Made by a program: the position numbers and the translations under genes. From assembly GCA_045634445.1 (NCBI GenBank), contig JAZRAG010000058.1:1-64000 (forward strand): a stretch of DNA of 64,000 nt. The letters run 5' to 3'. Of this stretch, positions 57,200-64,000 are shown in pieces. The stretch comes from Spyradenecus sp045634445. Lineage in GTDB: Bacteria > Verrucomicrobiota > Kiritimatiellia > RFP12 > DVOR01. The notes beneath the pieces were generated by a model. It was not told the origin of the DNA, did not search any database, and was given only the letters and a program-made list of their open reading frames with translations. Within the stretch, counting starts at the first letter, position 1, and each line of letters starts with the position of its first letter.

Positions 57200-58669
57200 T
57201 TACTTTCCTAAGTCTGAAGCGCGAGATCGCGGCGAAGCATGACAATACTTTTGCGCCAAAGCGCCCCCTACTTCACCAAGGACTTCAGAATAAAAGGCCT
57301 TCACATTTGGATTTTCATGCGCAGAACGTACCGGCGCATCCCCTTCGCAAGCATATAAAGCCGCAATACGAGCTTGACGCATCGCGCGTGTGAGATAAGG
57401 AACACTTTTAGCACGCGGTAAACCCGCGCCACCAATACACCCACCTTCACAGGCCATGACTTCAATGATGTCAGCTTTTAACTCACCAGCATGGAGTTGC
57501 TCAAGCACTTTTCGCGCATTTGCGAGCCCTTGCACAACAAGCACCTCCAGTGATAACGTATCCGAAAAGCGCGCTGTGACATGCTTTAAGGCTCCTGGGC
57601 GTTGCGAATCAGAACCGAAAAGTCCGCGAACGGGCTCAAACTTTAAGAAGTCGGTTGGCGGAGGTTCATTAAAGAGGAAGTAATGCGCAGTACGTAAAAC
57701 GGCCTCCATTACACCACCCGTATTCCCAAAGATAATTCCTGCGCCACTCGCCTGCCCTAACAATGGGTCGTATCGAGAAGGTTGAAGTGCGTTGTAATCA
57801 ATCCCATCAGCCATCATCCAGTCGGCCAATTCACGCACCGTTACAACCGCATCCATCCCACGCAATCCATCAACCTCAAACTCTGGACGGCGAATCTCAA
57901 ACTTCTTTGCAGGACAGGGCGTAAGCGCGACATTGAAAATGTTTTCAGGATTGATTCCCTTTTGCTTTGCGAAAAAGGTCTTAATTGCGACGCCCTGCAT
58001 GCCAATTGGGCTCTTTGCCGTAGACATCTTCGGCAAATCATTAGGGAAATAGGTCTCGCAAAACTCTACCCATGCCGGACAGCAACTCGTCAACAATGGT
58101 AGCGGACGCACTTTCTCACGCAAACGATCAACTAAATCTTTTGCCTCTTCTAAAATCGTGATGTCTGCTCCAACGCTTGTATCTAAGACATAATCGGCCC
58201 CAAGTGCACGTAAGGTAGCAATGACTTCACCTTCACAAAATGCGCCAGCAGGTTTACCAAATGCCTCTGAAACTGTAACACGAACCGCTGGCGAAAGCGA
58301 AACAACGATGGTTTTACCTTCGGATTTTGCCTTTTTAACAGCCTGCCATTCAGGACGCATTAAAATGGCTTCACCTTCACAAACGGTTGAACACTGCCCA
58401 CAATGAACGCAAATTGGACGATTTCCCGTCTTTTTTAAGTCATAGTAACCATCAACTGACATTGTTCGACGGCAAACACGCTTGCATGAACCACAAAAGA
58501 TACATTTCTTTTCATCAAAGACGATCGCAGGATTGTTGGGATCGATAGGCACACGTACATCAGTGTGCATATAAGCTGGCGTCTTTGAATAGAATGTAGA
58601 AGGAAGCGCAGGCAAAAGGCCTGTAGCCACCATCATTCGTAGCCAATCTCTTCGATTAAACTGTTGCAT
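57200..58669 (-). CDS. [FeFe] hydrogenase with Tat-type N-terminus
   Basis: A 489-residue iron-only hydrogenase. The N-terminus FNRRDWLRMMVATGLLPALP carries a twin-arginine motif and hydrophobic segment, pointing to export or membrane attachment. Two [4Fe4S] ferredoxin motifs follow (CIFCGSCKRVC; CVHCGQCSTVC), then the H-cluster motifs L1 TSCCPAW, L2 TPCPAKKFE and L3 EVMACEGGCIGGAG. L2 has Thr where catalytic enzymes usually have Met, as in some divergent groups. GGAG supports the ATG at 58669. No maturase gene (hydE, hydF, hydG) or partner subunit is in the window. Confidence 0.88.
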   Translation of the reverse strand: MQQFNRRDWLRMMVATGLLPALPSTFYSKTPAYMHTDVRVPIDPNNPAIVFDEKKCIFCGSCKRVCRRTMSVDGYYDLKKTGNRPICVHCGQCSTVCEGEAILMRPEWQAVKKAKSEGKTIVVSLSPAVRVTVSEAFGKPAGAFCEGEVIATLRALGADYVLDTSVGADITILEEAKDLVDRLREKVRPLPLLTSCCPAWVEFCETYFPNDLPKMSTAKSPIGMQGVAIKTFFAKQKGINPENIFNVALTPCPAKKFEIRRPEFEVDGLRGMDAVVTVRELADWMMADGIDYNALQPSRYDPLLGQASGAGIIFGNTGGVMEAVLRTAHYFLFNEPPPTDFLKFEPVRGLFGSDSQRPGALKHVTARFSDTLSLEVLVVQGLANARKVLEQLHAGELKADIIEVMACEGGCIGGAGLPRAKSVPYLTRAMRQARIAALYACEGDAPVRSAHENPNVKAFYSEVLGEVGGALAQKYCHASPRSRASDLGK

Positions 58670-58700
58670 CTCAAAATACTCCAAAATCTAACCTAAAGGT

Positions 58701-59840
58701 TCAACGCAAGGCTCGTTTAAAAAGATAAACCGTCACCCACAATAACAGCACGGAACCGATTGAACACATTAGTAAATGAAACGCTTGACTCTCGGTGATT
58801 GCACACGAAACACCGCGTAAAAGATTCCATGCGGCCATACGGAAGTCAAAGACCTTTGGCAATAAGTAAAACCACAAAGCCGCAGACCCAAAGAATGTAA
58901 TCGGATAGCTCCACTTACGAAAGTTTAAACAATCCGTAATAAAGTACGTTAGTGCACAGAAAAGTAGCGTCCAACCACCTGCAACACAAACATAACTTGA
59001 TGTCCACAACTTCTTAATGATCGGCACCCATGGTGCACTCAAGTAACCGATGGATAATAGACATCCACCAGCAATGGCAATCCAAAGGGCTTTATAGCGC
59101 ACATTTGTTCGTAAGAAATCTGCTAACAACATTCCTAAATAGGCAGTTAAAGGCGCACCTAAGGTAGAAACGATTCCCTCAGGATCAAGGCCATCTACTG
59201 CGCTGATATCAACTCGTCCTGGCAAAAAGAGTTGGTCAATGCGCCCAGCCCAATTCTGCTGCATCGCATAGGGCGCCTCTCCACCACATAGTTCAAACAA
59301 TCCTGCATAAGCAAGTAACCCAAGAGGGAACAATGTCCATCTCCAGTTTTTGGGTAAACAAAGATAACCCATCGCAGCAAGATAAACGCCTAATCCAATG
59401 CGTGCTAAGACACTTGCGTAGCGAATTTCTGATAATGTGGTAACAGAAAGAGCGCCATTGTAAAGCACACCTAAGACGATTAATACGAACGTACGGATGG
59501 TCAATTTAAGCCAACGGGTTCCTAAGGAAACGCCATGTGCACGTTGTTTTTCCCAAGAATAGGTAAACGAGGCGCCAGAAATCAATAAAAACGTCGGGAA
59601 GATGGCATCGTAGAAGGTGAATCCTTCCCAATAAACATGACCTAACTGTCCACGTAACCAGTCTGCCCCCGGGAACGTTGAGCAACACATACAAAGCGCT
59701 AAGAGGCACGCATCACCTCCAGCGATCAAGAACATACTCCAACCACGCACAATATCCAACATATGGACACGCTTTGAGTGAGGTGCCTTTTGTACGTTTG
59801 TAGGCTGTTCAATTGGATGTGTTTCTGTTAAAGTCATCAT
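58701..59840 (-). CDS. NagX/heparan-alpha-glucosaminide N-acetyltransferase-like membrane protein
   Basis: A 379-residue polytopic membrane protein. RVHMLDIVRGWSMFLIAGGD (with the conserved D-x-x-R-G) and YWEGFTFYDAIFPTFLLISGAS match the DUF5009/HGSNAT-like family. About ten transmembrane helices follow. In other bacteria such genes lie with N-acetylglucosamine or heparan catabolism; none of that is nearby here. The start is put at 59840 (two successive ATGs), since the upstream open frame would run into holA. Function only at family level. Confidence 0.75.
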   Translation of the reverse strand: MMTLTETHPIEQPTNVQKAPHSKRVHMLDIVRGWSMFLIAGGDACLLALCMCCSTFPGADWLRGQLGHVYWEGFTFYDAIFPTFLLISGASFTYSWEKQRAHGVSLGTRWLKLTIRTFVLIVLGVLYNGALSVTTLSEIRYASVLARIGLGVYLAAMGYLCLPKNWRWTLFPLGLLAYAGLFELCGGEAPYAMQQNWAGRIDQLFLPGRVDISAVDGLDPEGIVSTLGAPLTAYLGMLLADFLRTNVRYKALWIAIAGGCLLSIGYLSAPWVPIIKKLWTSSYVCVAGGWTLLFCALTYFITDCLNFRKWSYPITFFGSAALWFYLLPKVFDFRMAAWNLLRGVSCAITESQAFHLLMCSIGSVLLLWVTVYLFKRALR

Positions 59841-59884
59841 CTTTACGCGAGAAATTAAATAGAAATCCTTATTTACAATGAAAA

Positions 59885-59912
59885 CGCGCAGAAAAGAGTA
59901 AATCTCTGCGCG
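59885..59912 (-). terminator. Terminator hairpin after holA
   Basis: CGCGCAGA (59885-59892) pairs with TCTGCGCG (59905-59912); on the minus strand four T residues follow. It separates the rho-holA run from the NagX-like gene. Confidence 0.6.
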
Positions 59913-59943
59913 AATCGTTAACCTTCCTCTGAAGTGCGCATTT

Positions 59944-61074
59944 TTAGGCACGTCGCGTTGCCGTACGACGAGCCACAATACGCAGCAGTACAGGTTCAAT
60001 GATTGCCCAAGGTTCTTGAGATGTCGTATCTGCGAGTTTGAAACGCATCTCAATAACGTAGTGGCGAGCTGCACGCAATTCATTCAATGAATAACGCTTC
60101 GCCGCATCAATCAACTTAGACAAATTCCACCCTTGAAGACGGGCGAGACGTTGGGGAATCTGATCTATGGGGATATTCCACTGTCCGCCTGAAAGCCACT
60201 GATGTTCTAATGCATCAGCGATTGCACAAAGATCATTCAAGGTGTTAATCAAAACCGCGGCCGCGGGAAACGCAGAGTTTTTATCCAAACGCAACTTCTC
60301 TACAATGCGTGAAACCTGTAGTGGAGAACGTTGCTGAATTGCGGTTACCAATTCAATGGGCTCACCGATGACAGCAGTCGAGGTAATCGTCTCTAAATCA
60401 TCCATCGTCACCGTATCACGCTCGGGGCCGAGATACGTATCCAATTTCTCAAGTTCAGAAACGAGTGTACGTGTGTCTGCTCCAACCTTTTGTACAAATG
60501 CCGAACGGATTGGGGCGGCCATTTTGAGACGCTTGTTTTCCAACAACGGTCCCAAATTCTCAAGCGCGACCTTCTCTAAGGAGAATGAACGCACTTCCAC
60601 ACCACAAACGTGGTAATTTCCTGCACTTTTTACCCATTTTGCAAAGCGTGACGTTAATGGGCAACTATCTGCGGTAATAACCAAATGGTGATCTTCTGGA
60701 AGCGGATTGTCTTGCAAATTGTCGCAAAACTTTGCAACAGCCTCTTTCGCTGCTTGTGCTTCTGTAGCCTTACTCTTTACGCCAGGTAAGAAGTTGACAT
60801 CGCGCAACCAAACGACCTTGCCGCCACCAAAGAAACTCTCCGTGAAAAGGCCTTCTTCGGCCTGGTTTAATACACGAAGTACATCGTCGCACTTTTCACA
60901 ATGCGCATCCATTACTTCCAAACCGAAATCACGATTGGAAGCGGGAACTAATTGATCTACGATGCGTTTGGCGCCTTCGGTTTTGAGATATTCGTCTGGG
61001 CCAGCGAAGAGATAAATCACAGGATACTCGTCTATAGATTGGAAGCGGCACGCGAATGATGCGTACCGCTTCAT
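59944..61074 (-). CDS. holA: DNA polymerase III delta subunit
   Basis: A 376-residue clamp-loader wrench subunit. PVIYLFAGPDEYLKTEGAKRI (residues 18-38) is the start of the domain I fold; KVVWLRDVNFL, HHLVITADSCPLTSRFAKW and the SELEKLDTYLG (ELEKL) signature near residue 205 are typical of DNA polymerase III delta. It begins six bases after the kdsD stop, without a good Shine-Dalgarno. Its partner dnaX is at the other end of the window. Confidence 0.9.
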   Translation of the reverse strand: MKRYASFACRFQSIDEYPVIYLFAGPDEYLKTEGAKRIVDQLVPASNRDFGLEVMDAHCEKCDDVLRVLNQAEEGLFTESFFGGGKVVWLRDVNFLPGVKSKATEAQAAKEAVAKFCDNLQDNPLPEDHHLVITADSCPLTSRFAKWVKSAGNYHVCGVEVRSFSLEKVALENLGPLLENKRLKMAAPIRSAFVQKVGADTRTLVSELEKLDTYLGPERDTVTMDDLETITSTAVIGEPIELVTAIQQRSPLQVSRIVEKLRLDKNSAFPAAAVLINTLNDLCAIADALEHQWLSGGQWNIPIDQIPQRLARLQGWNLSKLIDAAKRYSLNELRAARHYVIEMRFKLADTTSQEPWAIIEPVLLRIVARRTATRRA

Positions 61075-61080
61075 GAATAA

Positions 61081-62064
61081 TTAGAGGATCTTCATGCGCG
61101 GCAAGTCTTGGAGGTCAATCGTGCCGACCAAGCGACCATCTGCATCGACCACAGGAAGGTCATCCACCTTGTGATGTTCAAAGATGTTCAAGACTTCTAC
61201 AGCCAAAGCACCCAATGTCACGCGAATCGGATTGTGAATCATCACTTCGGTAATCTGACGCGTCATCGGATTTTCAGTGGCTTCAGAGAAGAGACGACGC
61301 AAGTCACCATCGGTGAAAATACCCTGTAATTTACCATCGCCATCTACGACGCAAGCGCAGCCCGACTTTGCAGAGGTCATTGCCACAACGGCATCCTTCA
61401 CCGTAGCCGTTTCAGCCAAAGAGACCAAGCGGTCACCCGAACGCATAATATCCTTCACACGGAAGAGTAATGCACGACCGATTGCACCTGCGGGATGATA
61501 GAGCGCGAAGTTTTCCTTCTTAAAGCCACGTGCTTCCAAAAGCACCATTGCGAGCGCATCGCCCAATGCGAGTGTGGCGGTGGTAGAAGTGGTAGGCGCC
61601 ATATTGAAGGGGCAAGCTTCAGGACCACAATCAATGTGATACACCCAATCCGAATCCTTACCCAAAGAGGATTCACGATTGCCCGTCATACCGATAATCT
61701 TCACACCAATGCGACGCAACGACGGCAACAAACGAATCACTTCGTCAGATTCACCCGAGAAGCTGATTGCAAGCACGATATCCTTGTCAGTCACCATACC
61801 CAAGTCGCCATGCATAGCCTGCACAGGATTGAGCAACACTGCGGTGGTACCCGTACTTGCCATTGTGGCGGCAATCTTTTCACCCACGTGAATATTCTTA
61901 CCCACGCCAGTGACGACAAGCTTACCACCCTGCTCTAACGTCGAGAGAATAGCCTCGGTAATTTGGCAGAAGGTTTCATCGAGGGCTGCATCCGTCTTGC
62001 GCAAACCTTCAATTTCAACGGCGATTACTTCATGTGCACGCGCCAACATTTCTTCGTGTGTCAT
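61081..62064 (-). CDS. kdsD: D-arabinose-5-phosphate isomerase (KdsD/KpsF family)
   Basis: A 327-residue sugar-phosphate isomerase that makes arabinose 5-phosphate for Kdo of lipopolysaccharide. SIS domain about residues 35-170 (VTGVGKNIHVGEKIAATMASTG; AISFSGESDEVIRLLP; NMAPTTSTTATLALGDALA), followed by two CBS domains (about 205-265 and 270-327). Taken with the lpxC-like gene it supports a lipid A/Kdo-containing outer membrane. It lies between the DtxR-like gene and holA on the same strand. Confidence 0.95.
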   Translation of the reverse strand: MTHEEMLARAHEVIAVEIEGLRKTDAALDETFCQITEAILSTLEQGGKLVVTGVGKNIHVGEKIAATMASTGTTAVLLNPVQAMHGDLGMVTDKDIVLAISFSGESDEVIRLLPSLRRIGVKIIGMTGNRESSLGKDSDWVYHIDCGPEACPFNMAPTTSTTATLALGDALAMVLLEARGFKKENFALYHPAGAIGRALLFRVKDIMRSGDRLVSLAETATVKDAVVAMTSAKSGCACVVDGDGKLQGIFTDGDLRRLFSEATENPMTRQITEVMIHNPIRVTLGALAVEVLNIFEHHKVDDLPVVDADGRLVGTIDLQDLPRMKIL

Positions 62065-62085
62065 AGTTAAACTCCTAAAATGAAA

Positions 62086-62547
62086 TTACTGAACTTCTAC
62101 CAACTTTTGAGCGAGACGTACGCGGATTTCTTCCGAGATCGCCTCTTCGGCAAAAACTTTGTTTAACGCATCAAGGCGTGTAATCAAATTGTCATCAATG
62201 ACATGTTCCACGCGACAAGCTGTGGCGCTTGCCTCATCTTCTGGCAATAACAGAACATCCTTCAAGAAATTCTTCAAAACGCGATGACGCGCGATCACGC
62301 GTTCTGCAGCGGCAAGCCCACGCTTTGTTAAGGTTACAGGATAACTTGAGTCGTAATTCAAATAGCCATGCTTACGCAAAACGCCCAATGCATTCGTCAC
62401 AGAAGGCATCTTCACCTTTAAACGACGCGCAATTTCACTCGTATGCGCATGACCATGTTCATTCGCATCAATTAATTCTTTGATAGCCTCAAGGTAATCC
62501 TCAAGACTCGCGGTCAATTCAAAAGGTTTTTCATCTGCAGCAGCCAT
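62086..62547 (-). CDS. DtxR/MntR-family metal-dependent transcriptional regulator
   Basis: A 153-residue regulator. The winged helix (ASLEDYLEAIKELIDANEHGH, SEIARRLKVKMPSVTNALGVLRKHGYL) is followed by the dimerisation and metal-binding domain (RHRVLKNFLKDVLLLPEDEASATACRVEHVIDDNL). Length without SH3 domain is like MntR. ACRVEH carries the usual Cys/Glu/His ligands. It may sense Mn(II) or Fe(II); no metal transporter gene is nearby. Located between the UbiA-type gene and kdsD. Confidence 0.9.
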   Translation of the reverse strand: MAAADEKPFELTASLEDYLEAIKELIDANEHGHAHTSEIARRLKVKMPSVTNALGVLRKHGYLNYDSSYPVTLTKRGLAAAERVIARHRVLKNFLKDVLLLPEDEASATACRVEHVIDDNLITRLDALNKVFAEEAISEEIRVRLAQKLVEVQ

Positions 62548-62590
62548 GCCATATTCCTAACTTTTATTAGTATAGCATAAAATGGGAGAT

Positions 62591-63646
62591 TTAGGCAGCA
62601 ATCGCTAAAATAACACCACAAGCGATTACCCACGCAATGCTAGATAAAATCAACAACGGATCTCGCAAAAAGATATTTTCTGGCGTTCCTGCGCGATGTT
62701 CTTGATAGGTCAAACGCACATATCGAAAAACACCCAACAAAACCAATGGTACGGTGTAGATTAAATTCTCTGTACCAAAATGCGCCACCGTCTTAGGCGC
62801 AAGCGTGTATAAAGCGTAACATGCCACCGTAACCGAGGCTGCAATCCCAATCTCAAAATCCAAGATGCGCGGTTCATTTGTTGAGGGAATGGGCTGACCT
62901 TTGATGAAATACGCACTTCTACGCTTGCAGAGCGCAACGAATAATGCGCCGACAAAGACGCAGAGCATCAACCACGAAGAAAGTGACACTTGCATTACCA
63001 CAGCACCAGCTGCCGCACGCAAGAGGAAGCCCGCCGCTAATAAGATTACGCCCAGGTCGGGAATCCGCTTCGCGACAAAGGTGTAAATTAACTGTAATCC
63101 TGAATACCCTAAGCAAATGTAAAGGAAGTTTAAGGAGCCCTGTTGGGCGCCAAGCCAAATTGCAAGCGCAAAGCAACCGCCTAGGCAAGCGATTGCTAAA
63201 GGAATCGCAGCACCAAAAGAAACCTTACGCGCGACAATCGGACGATGACGCTTTAATGGATGCGATTTATCACCACGTAAATCGTGTAAATCATTGATGA
63301 CATAGGTCGCTGCCGAAATTAAAATAAAGGCAACTAATGCACATCCTAACGTAATTGCAATCTCAAGTGGCGTGGATTTCAACGTCTGAATAAACGCACT
63401 GTCGGCTTGCGATTGGTCAAAGAACGCAAAGAAGGGCGCAGCCAATAAAAGGAGATTTTTCACCCACTGACTTGGACGCAAACACTTCACTAGATCAACG
63501 ATTTTATTGGTGTATAAAGCTTCACAACCTTGATGATCAGAATAATCTGCACTCTCACCAAAGGTACGCGCTACGCTCTTACGCGGCTTTGCAGAACGGT
63601 GATACACGCGTCCAGAAGGGCCACTGTTTCGTTGATAGGTTCCCAT
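62591..63646 (-). CDS. UbiA-family transferase, decaprenyl-phosphate phosphoribosyltransferase-like
   Basis: A 351-residue membrane enzyme. After a basic 45-residue extension comes CLRPSQWVKNLLLLAAPFFA, the signature of polyprenyl-phosphate 5-phosphoribosyltransferases (DPPR synthase), then the Mg/prenyl-phosphate motif NDLHDLRGDKSHPLKRHRP and about eight transmembrane helices. In actinobacteria this makes the arabinose donor precursor; in Gram-negatives with this gene the role is less clear. It is three bases behind the rho stop. Confidence 0.85.
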   Translation of the reverse strand: MGTYQRNSGPSGRVYHRSAKPRKSVARTFGESADYSDHQGCEALYTNKIVDLVKCLRPSQWVKNLLLLAAPFFAFFDQSQADSAFIQTLKSTPLEIAITLGCALVAFILISAATYVINDLHDLRGDKSHPLKRHRPIVARKVSFGAAIPLAIACLGGCFALAIWLGAQQGSLNFLYICLGYSGLQLIYTFVAKRIPDLGVILLAAGFLLRAAAGAVVMQVSLSSWLMLCVFVGALFVALCKRRSAYFIKGQPIPSTNEPRILDFEIGIAASVTVACYALYTLAPKTVAHFGTENLIYTVPLVLLGVFRYVRLTYQEHRAGTPENIFLRDPLLILSSIAWVIACGVILAIAA

Positions 63647-63649
63647 AGC

Positions 63650-64000
63650 TTAGTTTTCCTTGATGCTCATCAAGAATTCAACATTGGAATTCGTTAGACG
63701 CAAGCGCTTAAGCAAGATATCCATCGCTTCATTGGGGCCAACCGGCGTGAGGAACTTACGCATCGACCAAATGCGCGACAATTCATCAGGATGCAACAAA
63801 AGATCTTCCTTACGCGTACCCGAAAGTTCAATATTAATTGCTGGGAAGACACGACGATCCGAAAGACCGCGATCCAACTTCAATTCCATGTTACCGGTAC
63901 CCTTGAATTCTTCAAAGATAACGTCGTCCATCTTGCTACCTGTTTCGATCAACGCAGTCGCCAAAATGGTCAAAGAACCGCCGTTTTCAATATTACGCGC
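63650..64000 (-). CDS. rho: Transcription termination factor Rho, N-terminal part cut by window edge
   Basis: The last 116 codons of rho. NIENGGSLTILATALIETGSKMDD, then VIFEEFKGTGNMELKLDR (R loop), DRRVFPAINIELSGTRKEDL and WSMRKFLTPVGPNEAMDILLKRL are diagnostic. The hexameric RNA helicase ends transcripts at rut sites. The N-terminal RNA-binding domain and Walker motifs are outside the window. It heads the minus-strand run rho-ubiA-type-dtxR-kdsD-holA. Confidence 0.97.
   Translation of the reverse strand, partial: ARNIENGGSLTILATALIETGSKMDDVIFEEFKGTGNMELKLDRGLSDRRVFPAINIELSGTRKEDLLLHPDELSRIWSMRKFLTPVGPNEAMDILLKRLRLTNSNVEFLMSIKEN

Overview
This window reads as a chromosomal segment of a Gram-negative, probably anaerobic bacterium of the PVC superphylum (Verrucomicrobiota/Kiritimatiellota/Lentisphaerota area). 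The Gram-negative envelope is shown by an LpxC-family deacetylase, KdsD, lipoproteins, BatD-type proteins and type II secretion pseudopilin genes. Anaerobic metabolism is suggested by a [FeFe] hydrogenase, acetate kinase and malic enzyme. PVC affiliation is suggested mainly by the small protein at 35128-35565, which I recognise as the Planctomycete/Verrucomicrobia conserved family (TIGR04138/Minf_1886 type). This placement is inference from gene content; no rRNA gene is present. I see no insertion sequence, prophage or CRISPR array.

Layout. 1-3116 (minus): dnaX (cut by the window edge) and htpG. 3772-7349 (plus): transglutaminase-like lipoprotein, MOP-type membrane protein, U32 peptidase/tRNA hydroxylation protein. 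7369-10608 (minus): mtaB, murG and an SGNH hydrolase lipoprotein. 10831-16597 (plus): argG with its own promoter and terminator, then dapA-dapB-folK-subtilase. 16701-22290 (plus): a Bat-like operon (BatD-like, BatD/SH3, VWA-TPR fusion) with no MoxR ATPase nearby. 22540-24584: a deaminase (minus) and two small envelope or unknown genes (plus). 24799-36212 (plus): a tightly packed twelve-gene run gspF, gspG, nucleoside kinase, lpxC-like, glycosyltransferase, NtrB-like kinase, NtrC-like regulator, exported CxxCxGxG protein, hisH, hisF, PVC protein, ung, closed by a terminator. 36312-46398 (minus): TSCPD protein, RmlD-like reductase, OlsF-like double acyltransferase, parC, peptide-binding protein, tadA, glycosyltransferase, ackA. 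46828-57165 (plus): rpsB-tsf-33-aa basic protein, tRNA-Arg, AICAR transformylase, lipoprotein, HTH-PTS IIA, ybeY, tRNA-Leu, ispF, malic enzyme, split chromate transporter, comF. 57200-64000 (minus): rho (cut by the edge), UbiA-type transferase, DtxR/MntR regulator, kdsD, holA, NagX-like membrane protein, Tat-signal [FeFe] hydrogenase.

The most unusual structure is a family of phased 22-bp repeats: a 16-bp core of the form CAAAA-N7-TTTT plus a 6-bp variable spacer, in tandem arrays of four or five units at four places (14476-14564, 22325-22422, 46492-46601, 52910-52991). Three arrays are intergenic. One lies in frame inside the subtilase gene, just after its signal peptide. Cores occur in both orientations while the 22-bp register (two helical turns) is kept, which points to a protein-binding array or a mobile palindromic element. 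Other regulatory signals include a recurrent extended -10 box (TGGTATAAT type), three promoters placed so close to the start codon that the mRNAs should be leaderless, a possible rpsB leader switch, and two tRNA genes that appear to be co-transcribed with the protein gene behind them.
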